Below, in pieces: positions 1 through 9,404 of a stretch of DNA of 64,000 nucleotides. The notes under the pieces are model-generated. The model ran no database searches and was not told where the DNA came from. It saw only the letters and a list, made by a program, of their open reading frames with translations. Every line of letters begins with the position of its first letter. Position 1 is the stretch's first letter. The DNA lies in NCBI GenBank assembly GCA_028287745.1, contig JAQBPB010000112.1, forward strand, positions 1 through 64,000, in the 5' to 3' direction. This stretch comes from Chloroflexota bacterium (GTDB lineage Bacteria; Chloroflexota; Chloroflexia; Chloroheliales; Chloroheliaceae). The position numbers and the translations under genes were made by a program.

Positions 1-2344
1 AGGCTTCGCCATCGGCGGTTCCGGCCGCGATACCGCCTACGATAGCCGGTAAGGCCCAGGTATAGGCTTTTTCAAAAACCACGTTGATCGCCGGGATAGT
101 GTTGACGCCCGGTACGATGTCAGCGATGCCATTGCGGTGAGCGTCAATGTAGTCGCGTACAAACTCGTAGTTCACCGAGTCATCGTAAGTACCGGCCAGA
201 CCTTTGGCCTTGGCTTTTTCGAGCGCGTTCGAGACTTCGGTCAGGTTTACCCTGGTGTTACCGTAAGTCGCAATTACGTGCTTGTCGTCACCGGGGTAGA
301 GTACCTCGGGCACAATATCTATGCCGGTCGCGCTCTGAGAGACGTGGTACTTGGGCGCGGGCAGGTCTTCGTACTTGGGCGAAGTATCCAATACCTTGCC
401 AGTCGGCTGGTTGTTGGTCGGGTCGTAGAGCGGGATAACCTCGCCCTTGCGTCCAACCCACCGGGCGTAAGGCAGAGCGGAGGAGAGCCAGCGCAAAGTA
501 TCGTCATTGTTATTGCCAGCCTGGTTGATTTTGTACAGCATGTCGGTATTGGTCCACCAGGTGCCATAGTAAGGAGCATTGGTCAACTGGCCGTTAACCC
601 ACTGTGGGCGAGAGTAGAAGTCGGTCCAGTTGGAAACCGCCAGCCAGTAAACATCACCACGCGGGATTGGCCGGTAGAGATAACCCGCCGTTGAGCGGAA
701 GAACAGGCCGTAAGCTACGTCGCGGCCCAGGCGAGGCATCATCCGGCAAGGAGTTACCCCGGTGTAATCGAGCGAGCGAGAGTCAGCCGCGCAGGTAGTA
801 GTGGACTGCTGCCACAGCGGGTCAGCTTTATACTGCCAGATGGGCGGGTCGCCGTGCGGATAGTCCGAAGACATGGTGCGTTCAGCCTTGGCCCAGGAAG
901 CCGACTCGTAGTTGTTGGGAGCCGCGCCCAGGTCAACAAAGTGGAAGCGGTAACGGCCACCCCAGGTCCTGCCATAATCCACGCCGCTCCAGTCCCTGGT
1001 ATCCGGGTCGGTTATGCGCCAGGAACCACCGTCTTCAACCGGTTTCGATACGATACCACCGTTAATTACCTTGTCCGTGCCCCAGGTATGGTAAGCGTTG
1101 GGGCGGAAATAATTACTGGTGTAATCTTTCGTGAAGGTATCAAAGAAGAAATAGGAAGAGCCGGTATTTAAGCCCTGGGGCATGCGGTCCAGGTTCAAAC
1201 CGTTCTTATCATAATAAGGGTCATGATAAGCCCCGGCATCGGTCTGGATGATCGAAGGGTTCAAACACTCGTTTGTTTCCAGGTTCTTGAAGGCGCAGGT
1301 CCATTTCGCATCGTAACGCGAATTGAAAATCCAATCTTCTACCGCGTAAGCGTCTACCAGGTCAGTTTTGGTAGGGTCGGATACCTGGTAAGCAGTATTG
1401 CCGCCTTTAGCCAGCAAGCGATACTTGCCATAGAGAGTGTCGTAGCGGGCCAGGTCCTGACCGCGAGAAGCGGTGTGGAAAGTCTGACTCGGAGCGGTAT
1501 TGTCTTTCGCTACCTGGAAAAGAGCCTGGGCATATTCGTCGCTGGCCTGGATAATCCGCAGTTTGTAGTTGTAGCGAATGCCCAGGAAATACGGGTCACT
1601 GTTACTGAGGTGATTCTTGTTCCAGTTCAGCAGGCTGGCGCCGACGTTCTGGATCTCATCGCCACCGGGGGATTTCTGGGCGATAGTCGGCTGGTAATTA
1701 TCGGGAGTCCATTCGCGCAACTCGGCTACCTCGGCCGGGGTCGGGGCATAACCGACGAAGATTACATTCAGCGGGTAATCGACCGTTAAGAGACTCTTAA
1801 CAGTATCTTTTGTTTCAGGGAAAACCATCGCAGCAGGTACGGCAATGCTCTTAAGGTTTACCTTGCCGCTGTAAGTCGCGTTCGCGACCAGGTAGGCGAT
1901 AACCTTGACCGTGTAAGTGCCGGGGCCAAGCTTGCCCAGGGCAACCTTCTCGCTGTTGGTGCCGCCGCTGGCGCTCTGGCCGATGAGCTTTGATTTACTG
2001 TCGTAAATGTACATATCAAAGTCGTCGGTAGAACTGGCCCAGTTGATCTGGACGTCCAGACCGCCATCGTGGCTGTCCCAGTAGTTTGCGGGGTAGTTGA
2101 CCGTAAAGTTATAGGAATCGCAGTTTACCGTCGAATTGACACAGGTCGCCGGGTCGGGCGTTAATGCGGTATAAGGGCCACCGGTCCAGGTCTGGGTAAC
2201 GGTTTCGTTCCCGGCCGGCGGGTTGATTGTGCTATTACTCGGATTAGAGGCTTCTACTTTATTATATCCGCCAAGTGGTGCTATTAGACTTAGCGATAAT
2301 GTTAGAACAACCAGCATTGTCCAGGTGCGAGTTGATTTCTTCAT
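1..2344 (-). CDS. Large secreted protein with PPC-like domain (3' part outside window)
   Basis: An uninterrupted reading frame runs from an ATG at 2344 to the left edge (about 781 codons, no stop), so the gene is truncated by the window. A ribosome binding site (AGGAG, 2354-2358) lies nine bases before the ATG. The N-terminus is a signal peptide (MKKSTRTW, then a Leu/Val-rich core, cleavage probably after VEA near residue 32). Residues about 60-150 (DDFDMYIYDSKSKLIGQ, then GPGTYTVKVIAY) resemble the bacterial pre-peptidase C-terminal (PPC) jelly-roll fold found on secreted enzymes. The rest is rich in Tyr, Trp, Asn and Asp and lacks any catalytic motif I recognise. I infer an exported, possibly surface-bound protein. 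Peptidase or sugar-active functions are possible but not shown. Confidence 0.8.
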   Translation of the reverse strand, partial: MKKSTRTWTMLVVLTLSLSLIAPLGGYNKVEASNPSNSTINPPAGNETVTQTWTGGPYTALTPDPATCVNSTVNCDSYNFTVNYPANYWDSHDGGLDVQINWASSTDDFDMYIYDSKSKLIGQSASGGTNSEKVALGKLGPGTYTVKVIAYLVANATYSGKVNLKSIAVPAAMVFPETKDTVKSLLTVDYPLNVIFVGYAPTPAEVAELREWTPDNYQPTIAQKSPGGDEIQNVGASLLNWNKNHLSNSDPYFLGIRYNYKLRIIQASDEYAQALFQVAKDNTAPSQTFHTASRGQDLARYDTLYGKYRLLAKGGNTAYQVSDPTKTDLVDAYAVEDWIFNSRYDAKWTCAFKNLETNECLNPSIIQTDAGAYHDPYYDKNGLNLDRMPQGLNTGSSYFFFDTFTKDYTSNYFRPNAYHTWGTDKVINGGIVSKPVEDGGSWRITDPDTRDWSGVDYGRTWGGRYRFHFVDLGAAPNNYESASWAKAERTMSSDYPHGDPPIWQYKADPLWQQSTTTCAADSRSLDYTGVTPCRMMPRLGRDVAYGLFFRSTAGYLYRPIPRGDVYWLAVSNWTDFYSRPQWVNGQLTNAPYYGTWWTNTDMLYKINQAGNNNDDTLRWLSSALPYARWVGRKGEVIPLYDPTNNQPTGKVLDTSPKYEDLPAPKYHVSQSATGIDIVPEVLYPGDDKHVIATYGNTRVNLTEVSNALEKAKAKGLAGTYDDSVNYEFVRDYIDAHRNGIADIVPGVNTIPAINVVFEKAYTWALPAIVGGIAAGTADGEA

Positions 2345-2700
2345 ACACTTAATCTCCTCATACGTTATGTACAGCGAGCAAAGCTTAACAATAAAAAATG
2401 GGTATAAGAAAGTAGAACCCCATATATGTAGCTTTTAACAGCCCGGTTGATGGGTTTCCATTTCAGAATTCTCTTTTAGACAAGATTTTGGATTGCCTGC
2501 AAACTACTTATAAGTTAATCCTTACACACTTAGGATTAAACATTAAAAGCAGTTTTTGCTTCCGAGCGGTTTTTACTAAACAAAATACATGGACTTTAAA
2601 AAGTAAGATTTCCCTTACCGCTTATAACATAGAGGGGTGAACAGTCAGAAAAAATACAAAATTTGTAAACAACTCTTAAAAAACGATTAATCTAAAGTGG
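2345..2700. other. Gene-less spacer between secreted protein and histidine kinase
   Basis: AT-rich 356-base spacer. It holds the ribosome binding site of the secreted-protein gene and the inverted repeat at 2515-2539. I see no RNA gene or small coding frame with a good start signal. Confidence 0.6.
2507..2539 (-). promoter_or_regulatory. Inverted repeat overlapping a possible -10 element
   Basis: TTAATCCT (2515-2522) and AGGATTAA (2532-2539) form a perfect 8-base inverted repeat around a 9-base spacer. On the minus strand TATAAG (2512-2507) follows directly and could be a -10 box, putting the repeat in the -35/-10 region, where an operator would sit. No good -35 is visible, so the promoter part is weak. 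Confidence 0.35.
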
Positions 2701-5700
2701 CTACCCTTTGGATAAAGGACTGTGGAGGCAGGCGGCGACCAGTTCACGGACTTCCGCCAGTAAAGTTTCGCGTGAATAAGCCCCTTTTTGCAGGATCTTC
2801 TCGACCGAACCGTTCAATAAGACCCGGTCCTCGGCGGTAATATCTTTGGCGGTAACTACTACTACCGGAATATCGCGCCATTCCTTGCGCTTGCGGAGTT
2901 CCGCCACAAAGCCGAACCCATCCATCTCTGGCATCATCAGGTCCAGCAGCACCAGGCCGGGCCGGTTTTCCTTGACCCGTTCCAGGCCAATTCGCCCGTT
3001 TTCAGCTTCGTTGACCGACCAACCTTCTTTCTCAAGCAACCGGCGAAGCATTTCGCGGGTGGTTGGGTCATCTTCTACCAGCAGGACCGAAGCCAGCGAG
3101 GGAGCGGGCATATGTTTCTTGAGGATAAGCAGCAGCCGTTCCCGGTCTATCGGTTTGGTCATATAATCGGCCGCACCCAGCGCGTACCCCATTTTTTTGT
3201 CGTCAACAATAGTCAACATGATGACCGGGATATCCATCAGAGCGGGGTCTGACTTGAGTTGGACCAGGACGGCCCACCCATCCATGCCCGGCATCATTAC
3301 GTCCAGGACGATGACCTGGGGCCGCAATTCACGAATTAATTGCAGTCCTTCCAGGCCACTCAGGGCCGTCTTAACCCGTAGGCCTTCTTTAATCAGGGTC
3401 CGGCCCACCAGTTCACAGACCTGCGGGTCGTCATCTACCACAATTACCAGGTTCTTATCTTTATCAAGTTCATCCGGAACGGTAGTGGCGGGCGCGGCAG
3501 CACCAGGGTCTTCATCGGACAGGTGGGCCGGTAGCCGGACGGTGAAGGTAGCGCCCTGGCCCGGCTTGCTCTCGACATAGATCGTACCACCCATCATTTC
3601 ACAAAAACGCCGTGTAATCGCCAGGCCCAGGCCAGTGCCGCCATACTTGCGAGTGGTCGAAGGGTCGGCCTGGGTGAAAGCCTGAAACAGCCGGCTAATT
3701 TGCTCATGAGTAAGCCCGATGCCCGTATCGGAAATTTTGAAGACTATCCAATCCCTGCCGCTTTCGTACTGGCGGAAAGCCTGGAGAGTTATCGCGCCGT
3801 TTTCGGTAAACTTTGAAGCGTTACTCAACAGGTTAAATAAGACCTGGCGAACTTTAGTCAGGTCAGCCCGCATTGTGCCAATTTCGGGCGGGAACGCCAG
3901 TTGCAGGAAATTATGGTTCTTCTCGACCAGGGGTTGTGCGGTAGAAACAACTTCGCGCAGTACGGTAGGCAGGTTGAACTCTTCCAGGTAGAGTTCCATC
4001 CTGCCCGCTTCGATTTTGGAAAGGTCAAGAATATCGTTAATCAAGGTTAGCAAGTGGCGTCCGGCCGTGTGAATCTTGGTCAGGTCGCTGGCAAAGCGCT
4101 GCAAGCCTTCCTCGGCGGCTTCTTCCTGGAGCATTTCGCTATAGCCGATAATGGCATTCAGAGGCGTCCGCAATTCGTGGCTCATATTTGCCAGGAAAGT
4201 GCTCTTGGAGCGATTGGCCGCTTCGGCCGCTTCTTTGGCCCGGCGCAGTTCTTCGCCTACCCGCTTGCGCTCGGTAATATCCTGGATACTGCCTTCATAA
4301 TAAAGTAATTTATGGTCGGTATCGTAAACGGCCCGGGCGTTTTCAGAAATCCAGATAATGCGGCCCTCCCGGTCGTAAATTTCCGACTCGAAGTCCTGGA
4401 TGTAGCCGTATTTCTGAATCAGGCTTACAACTTCGGGGCGGCGGGCCGGGTCCGCGTAGTGCTGCCGGCCGACATCGTTAACGGCGCTCATCAACTCCTG
4501 GGGGCTGCTGTAACCAAAAATACGGGCCTGGGCCGGGTTGGCACTCAGGTATTTACCTTCCGGGGAGGTCTGATAAATACCTTCCATTGCATTTTCGAAA
4601 ATGTTGCGGTAGTTGGCTTCAGCCATGCGGCGGGCTTCTTCGGCCTCTTTACGTTCGGTAATGTCCACAAAAGTGACCACCGTCCCGGTGACTGTGCCAG
4701 CCTGGTTGATGGGGTAGGAAGAATATTCCGCCAGGAAGATCGAACCGTCCTTGCGCCGGAGTCGCTCATCTTCAAAGCGAAGGCTGCGGGTGGAATTGGA
4801 AGCGCGCAGGATCGAACAGGTCCCACTATCGTGGTGGCGGCCATGTAACAGGTCGTGCATTTTAAGGCCCAGAACTTCTTCGGCCTTATAGCCCAGCATT
4901 TCACAGGCGGCCTTATTGATAAAAGTGCAGCGGCCTTCCAGGTCAATACCGTAAATACCTTCGCCGGTTGACTCCAGGAGCAAGCGGATATTGCTTGCCA
5001 GGCGCAACTGCTCTTCTTCGGCCCATTTCCTGACCATAAACTGGCCGACCTGGTTGCCAATCGCTGCGATTATGCGCAGCAGGTCCTGGTCCGGCTCGTT
5101 GATTTCCTGGTTGAAAAACTCAAGCACCCCCAGGAAATTAGGACCTTCCATTATCGGGAAAGCCAGGGCCGCGCTCAAACCATATTTCGTAACCAGGCCA
5201 ATTCGTGGGTAGGTGGCAGTATCTACGGCGGCATCTTTTTGACTGACCCACATAGCCTGCTGGCTGGCCCAGACCCGGCCCGGCAGTCCCAATCCCCTGG
5301 GATAGACTAACTGGCGAGTGCTTTCTTCAAATTCTTTGAGGTCCTTGCCAGCCGGGTACCAGACGTTGACACAGCGCAGGATATCGGCCCGTGTATCCAG
5401 GCGCCAGACCGCCCCAAAAGACCAGTTAAGCCCTTCGCCAATTACCTGCAAAAGGCGCGGGGTCGCTTCGGTGATAGTGTTGGCTTCGGCCAGGACGCGA
5501 GTTATATTGTTCTGAACCGCCAGCAGTCCCTCGTTACGCTTGCGGGCGGTAATATCACGGGCAATCCCGATATAGGTCAGCTTTTCGCCCAGGCGCATTT
5601 CCCCTACGGCCAGGTCCATTGGAAAGGTCGTGCTATCCTTGCGCTTGCCGACAACTTCCCGGCCCGGCCCGGATATTTTGAATTGTTCTTCGAAAGGGGC

Positions 5701-7047
5701 GGGAATCAAGTCGGATATCGGGCGGCCGGTAATTTCCCCGGTCAGATAACCAAAGATATGCTCGGCCGCCGGGTTGAAAGAAACCAGGATACCGTCCTCG
5801 TCAATCGTCATAATACCGTCTACCGCGCTATCAACGACGGCCTGGCGGTACGCGCTGGCGGAAACCAGGGCGGAGGCGATTTTATTAAATGAGTTGGCGA
5901 CCTGGCCCAGTTCATCGCGGTTGTCCAGGTTCACTCTCTCCTGCATATTGCCGGAAACCATCCGCCGGGAAGCGGCTTCCAGGTTGGATACCGTCCGCAT
6001 AACAGCCCGGTAAAAACCTTCCAGCAGGTAGAAAACCAGTAACAATACGGCCAGGGTAAAAAACAGGGAGAGGGCTTTCCTGAAATTAAAATTATCAATC
6101 CGGCGCTGGAGCAAGTTATCCAGTTCATTGACCGCGTGGTCCCACAGGTTAAAACTGGCCTTGAGCGTTTCGTTTACTTTTGCGGTATAGGTGGCGGCCG
6201 GAAGCGTAATTACGGCTTTGTTTATCAATTCCTGGTTAAGCATGTCCAGCGTCTGGTTGCCGGAAATGTCATACGTTTCGACCAGGCCGGAAAGGGCCGG
6301 AATAAGGGTACCGTTGGGGTTATTTTTAAAAGCCGTATCCAGGTCCTGGATGGCGCTTTCGCGGTTAGTCTTGAGCGAACCGTAAAGGACAATCAGTTGG
6401 GCGCGTTCGTCGGAAGTAAGGACTTGTTTACCGATCAGGTCTTCCCCGACATAACGGGCCTGGGCCAGTAAGTCCTGCGACTCCGGCAATTTAACCAGCA
6501 CCGCGTCTTTGAGATAGCTTGAATCCAGGTTAGGGTCCAAAATCAGCTTGGAATTATCACCTACCTGCATTATCAGGGAACGCGTGCTGCTGATTAAGAG
6601 GTTATAGGAGTCAACGGAAGTTTTCAGGTCAAGGGTAAAGCCAACATTCCTCAGCCGGGACCAGCTTAAGCGCAAATTAACAAACTGGGTAGTGGTAGAA
6701 AGCTGCTGGCCCAGTTCATCATCAACCTTTTTAAGCGCTTCAAAGACCTGGCCGACCTGGACCTGTTTAGCGACGGCCTGGGTACGCAGAGCGGTATTGC
6801 CGCTTACTACGGCATTAGCCAGCATTTTTTCTTCAGGCAGGTATTCAAGCAGCAGGCGCAGCGGCCGCAAATAGCGGGTGCCGTAGATTTCTTTCTGGGC
6901 CATGCTGGTGCCCTCATCAATTACTGAAAGCAAGAGAAATAAGACCATTGCCAGGGGCATGACTAATAGCAGGGTAATTAAAACAAATTTTTGCCGGTAT
7001 TTTAACCGGTTCATGAGGGTAATTGCCGGATTAAATAAAAATTTCAT
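2701..7047 (-). CDS. Multi-sensor hybrid histidine kinase / double response regulator
   Basis: A 1448-residue membrane signalling protein. Order of domains: membrane helix (about 21-42), long extracytoplasmic region, second helix (about 330-350), HAMP, PAS, GAF, two further PAS domains, HisKA with phospho-acceptor His957 (MSHELRTPLNAI), HATPase with N box NLLSNAS and G boxes DTGIGL and GGTGLGLAI, then two receiver domains with phosphorylatable Asp1249 (VLDVMMPG) and Asp1369 (LLDLMMPE). Each receiver keeps its acidic pair (DDD, EDD). Autophosphorylation followed by transfer to the two fused receivers is expected from the family. No output regulator is adjacent, so the gene is an orphan hybrid kinase, and the ligand cannot be told from sequence. 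The ATG at 7047 lacks a strong ribosome binding site. Confidence 0.95.
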   Translation of the reverse strand: MKFLFNPAITLMNRLKYRQKFVLITLLLVMPLAMVLFLLLSVIDEGTSMAQKEIYGTRYLRPLRLLLEYLPEEKMLANAVVSGNTALRTQAVAKQVQVGQVFEALKKVDDELGQQLSTTTQFVNLRLSWSRLRNVGFTLDLKTSVDSYNLLISSTRSLIMQVGDNSKLILDPNLDSSYLKDAVLVKLPESQDLLAQARYVGEDLIGKQVLTSDERAQLIVLYGSLKTNRESAIQDLDTAFKNNPNGTLIPALSGLVETYDISGNQTLDMLNQELINKAVITLPAATYTAKVNETLKASFNLWDHAVNELDNLLQRRIDNFNFRKALSLFFTLAVLLLVFYLLEGFYRAVMRTVSNLEAASRRMVSGNMQERVNLDNRDELGQVANSFNKIASALVSASAYRQAVVDSAVDGIMTIDEDGILVSFNPAAEHIFGYLTGEITGRPISDLIPAPFEEQFKISGPGREVVGKRKDSTTFPMDLAVGEMRLGEKLTYIGIARDITARKRNEGLLAVQNNITRVLAEANTITEATPRLLQVIGEGLNWSFGAVWRLDTRADILRCVNVWYPAGKDLKEFEESTRQLVYPRGLGLPGRVWASQQAMWVSQKDAAVDTATYPRIGLVTKYGLSAALAFPIMEGPNFLGVLEFFNQEINEPDQDLLRIIAAIGNQVGQFMVRKWAEEEQLRLASNIRLLLESTGEGIYGIDLEGRCTFINKAACEMLGYKAEEVLGLKMHDLLHGRHHDSGTCSILRASNSTRSLRFEDERLRRKDGSIFLAEYSSYPINQAGTVTGTVVTFVDITERKEAEEARRMAEANYRNIFENAMEGIYQTSPEGKYLSANPAQARIFGYSSPQELMSAVNDVGRQHYADPARRPEVVSLIQKYGYIQDFESEIYDREGRIIWISENARAVYDTDHKLLYYEGSIQDITERKRVGEELRRAKEAAEAANRSKSTFLANMSHELRTPLNAIIGYSEMLQEEAAEEGLQRFASDLTKIHTAGRHLLTLINDILDLSKIEAGRMELYLEEFNLPTVLREVVSTAQPLVEKNHNFLQLAFPPEIGTMRADLTKVRQVLFNLLSNASKFTENGAITLQAFRQYESGRDWIVFKISDTGIGLTHEQISRLFQAFTQADPSTTRKYGGTGLGLAITRRFCEMMGGTIYVESKPGQGATFTVRLPAHLSDEDPGAAAPATTVPDELDKDKNLVIVVDDDPQVCELVGRTLIKEGLRVKTALSGLEGLQLIRELRPQVIVLDVMMPGMDGWAVLVQLKSDPALMDIPVIMLTIVDDKKMGYALGAADYMTKPIDRERLLLILKKHMPAPSLASVLLVEDDPTTREMLRRLLEKEGWSVNEAENGRIGLERVKENRPGLVLLDLMMPEMDGFGFVAELRKRKEWRDIPVVVVTAKDITAEDRVLLNGSVEKILQKGAYSRETLLAEVRELVAACLHSPLSKG

Positions 7048-7435
7048 TACTGGTTCTGAATAAGGGTATCTTACAGGTAACTGGCCTGGCTGTTAATCGA
7101 ACTTTGATAATTTTCTCTTGAGTCTATAACTTTATTCTACCTGCGCCGGTAGCCGCTTGCTGCTAGGGTGCTTTCTATAGTTCTGGAGGCAAGGACATTA
7201 TTATCCTTATAAACCTTAACATAATTATTGCCATTAGTCATGGGCTTTTACAATGGCTTTTGTCACATTTTTCAACCGCTTTTTGCCCTAAATGTGCTAT
7301 AATTTTTCAATGTTGGCTGGCCGGTCTGGCACCCCTTTATTTCAAAAGATAAAACTATTTAACCCTGGCGAATAAAAGACTACCGGCCCAATAATAACTG
7401 CTTACTATATTAAAAGGATTATTCTTAAACTAACT
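7048..7435. other. Divergent spacer, kinase gene / mutM
   Basis: 388-base AT-rich spacer between divergent genes. An extended -10 element for mutM lies at 7295-7303. No convincing promoter is visible for the kinase, and no structured element or small gene was found. Confidence 0.6.
7295..7303 (+). promoter_or_regulatory. Extended -10 promoter element before mutM
   Basis: TGC-TATAAT (hexamer 7298-7303) is an exact extended -10 motif with no recognisable -35 at 16-18 bases. It implies a leader of about 125 bases for mutM. Confidence 0.5.
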
Positions 7436-8266
7436 ATGCCAGAATTACCTGAAGTTGAAACAACCGTCCGCGATTTGCGGCGGTTCTTACCGGGCCTGAC
7501 CATTGATAAAATGTTGTATGCCGACTGGCCCCGCATGATTCAAACCCACCCGCCGGAGGTCTTTGGTCAACTGCTGGCCGGTGAACAAATCCAGACCCTG
7601 GAGCGGCGGGCCAAATATATCATTATCAATCTTACCAACGATAAATATTTAATTTTCCACCGCAAGATGACCGGCAATTTGTTCTTCCGCGAAGCCGGGG
7701 CGCCCGCCGATAAATACACCCGGGTGGTACTAGGTTTCACCAACGGTACGGAATTGCGTTATACGGACCTGCGCAAATTTGGCCGGGTCTACCTGTTCCT
7801 GGGCCAGGCCGAAATGCAAGTATTACTCAGCCGCCTGGGGCCGGAACCGCTGCTGGATACCTTTACTTTTGGGCATTTCCAGGAGATTTTGCGCGGCCGG
7901 AAAGGCACCCTTAAAACCCTGCTTTTAGACCAGAGCCTGCTGGTTGGTCTGGGTAATATTTATGTAAATGAGGCTCTTTTTGTGAGCGGAATACATCCGC
8001 AGCGCAATGCCCAGAGCCTGAACGATACCGAGCGCGAAAAACTCTACCACGCTATCCGGTTGGTCCTGAATACGGGCATCGAAAACCGGGGCACCACCCT
8101 GAGCGATTACCTGGACGGTGAGGGCCAGAAAGGGCGCAACCAGGAAACGCTGTTTGTCCACGAACGGGCGAAAGAACCCTGCCGGACCTGCGGCTCGCTG
8201 ATTATTAAAATTGTGGTCGGACAGCGCGGCACCTATCTTTGCCCGGCCTGCCAGCCGGAAGCCTGA
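7436..8266 (+). CDS. mutM: Formamidopyrimidine-DNA glycosylase (Fpg/MutM)
   Basis: A 276-residue bifunctional DNA glycosylase/AP lyase that removes oxidised purines such as 8-oxoguanine from DNA. The mature N-terminus PELPEVET carries the catalytic Pro2 and Glu3. A Lys corresponding to the conserved Lys57 lies in RRAKYIIIN. The helix-two-turn-helix segment is LLVGLGNIYVNEALF, and the C-terminal zinc finger (CRTCG and CPACQ) is complete. Length is normal for the family. The ATG at 7436 is fixed by the need for Pro at position 2. Upstream purines (AAGGA) are about 20 bases away, so translation initiation looks weak. The gene stands alone between two spacers, consistent with a housekeeping repair gene. 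Confidence 0.96.
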   Translation: MPELPEVETTVRDLRRFLPGLTIDKMLYADWPRMIQTHPPEVFGQLLAGEQIQTLERRAKYIIINLTNDKYLIFHRKMTGNLFFREAGAPADKYTRVVLGFTNGTELRYTDLRKFGRVYLFLGQAEMQVLLSRLGPEPLLDTFTFGHFQEILRGRKGTLKTLLLDQSLLVGLGNIYVNEALFVSGIHPQRNAQSLNDTEREKLYHAIRLVLNTGIENRGTTLSDYLDGEGQKGRNQETLFVHERAKEPCRTCGSLIIKIVVGQRGTYLCPACQPEA

Positions 8267-8442
8267 ACTTTAGACTTCTCATATTGAGAAAATATAGAAA
8301 AAGGGACACTAACTGCGAAACGCGGCTGGAAATTCGTTACCGGAGTGAGCAACCTGGGCTATAGCTGATCTGTTATATAGTAATGAAACAGGTTAGCGGT
8401 TTCCGTGTAACGTGAACCACAATCCGTTCTAATAAAATCGTG

Positions 8443-8451
8443 TGCTATAAT
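8443..8451 (+). promoter_or_regulatory. Extended -10 element before methyltransferase gene
   Basis: TGC-TATAAT (hexamer 8446-8451) lies 36 bases before the TTG start at 8488. It is preceded by the same TG as the mutM element (TGTGCTATAAT in both). No -35 box is evident. Confidence 0.55.
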
Positions 8452-8487
8452 TGACCGGACGGAATGGTAAGGTAACAGGAGAGAGAA

Positions 8488-9402
8488 TTGCAGACTTTAG
8501 AGGCAGGCGGGCCAGGCCCAAAAGAGATAGACCGGCAACTGGCGGAAGCCATTGACCCCTGGCTGGAGCATATGCGCTGGCGGCCGGACTTTGAAAAATG
8601 GCGTAACGGTCGCCTCTGGCAGGAAACCAAACAAAAACGCACCCTGGAAATTCTGGAGCTTTTTATGAGTGTTGCCGGTAAAAAAGGCACCGGCCTCAAA
8701 GGGCTCCGCGTGCTGGATCTGGGCTGTGGGATGGGCGGCTTGAGCGTGGCGCTGGCCCGCGAGGGAGCCACCGTCCAACCCTATGACTATAACCCGGCTT
8801 ACTGCCAGATTACCCGGCTGCGCGGCCGTCGCTACGACCTGGAACTAAACCCGGTCAACGGTGGAGGCGAGCATTTGCCTTTCCCGGCAGGCCATTTTGA
8901 TATTATCGTCTGCATGGATGTGCTGGAACACGTCCAGCGCCCGGAAGACCTGATGGCCGAAGTGGGCCGGTGCCTCAAACCGGGCGGCTTGCTCTATATT
9001 ACGGCGATCAACCGCTTCGCCTTCAATGACCCGCACTACCACGTCCGGGGAGTAAACTGGCTGCCCCGCCGACTGGCGACGCCTTTTCTACGGCTGACCG
9101 GCCGCTTTAAAGATAACTCGCGCTTTACCGACCGCCAGACCCTGGAAGAAATGCATTATTTCCGCTATGGGCAGTTGCCCCGGTTGGCCCGTCATAACGG
9201 GTTCGTCCGGACGCTCGAAATGGGCGAACTGGAGTGGGGTATAATTCCGTCCCCGGCCAGGACCAAATTGAGCTCGGCCAAAGGCTGGAAAGCCCTGGTA
9301 GCATCCGGGCTGCGCAAGACCCGCCTGCTCGGACCGCTATACCGGCTCTACCGCTTCGGCTACAAAGGGACCTACCAACTTTTAATGATAAAACCGGCCT
9401 AG
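8488..9402 (+). CDS. Class I SAM-dependent methyltransferase
   Basis: A 304-residue soluble protein with a Rossmann methyltransferase core: motif I VLDLGCGMGGLSVAL (about residues 71-85), the acidic strand end before a methionine/aspartate motif CMDVLEHV, and the post-II segment CLKPGGLLYIT. These match the Methyltransf_11/UbiG-like group; the acceptor is not identifiable. The start is TTG at 8488, chosen because AGGAGAG (8477-8483) lies just upstream and no in-frame ATG gives the full N-terminus. The next gene, a glycosyltransferase, starts two bases after the stop. The pair is therefore probably co-transcribed and may act on the same glycan or lipid-linked substrate; that link is inference. 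Confidence 0.85.
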   Translation: MQTLEAGGPGPKEIDRQLAEAIDPWLEHMRWRPDFEKWRNGRLWQETKQKRTLEILELFMSVAGKKGTGLKGLRVLDLGCGMGGLSVALAREGATVQPYDYNPAYCQITRLRGRRYDLELNPVNGGGEHLPFPAGHFDIIVCMDVLEHVQRPEDLMAEVGRCLKPGGLLYITAINRFAFNDPHYHVRGVNWLPRRLATPFLRLTGRFKDNSRFTDRQTLEEMHYFRYGQLPRLARHNGFVRTLEMGELEWGIIPSPARTKLSSAKGWKALVASGLRKTRLLGPLYRLYRFGYKGTYQLLMIKPA

Positions 9403-9404
9403 CT

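Noticed and set aside
137..1789. Plus-strand open frames in the first 2 kb
   Set aside because: They are antisense to the minus-strand secreted-protein gene, which has a signal peptide, ribosome binding site and a continuous frame.
9234..9404. Upstream in-frame extension of the GT4 glycosyltransferase gene
   Set aside because: It lies inside the methyltransferase gene and its translation does not resemble the GT4 family. GTG 9405 fits better.
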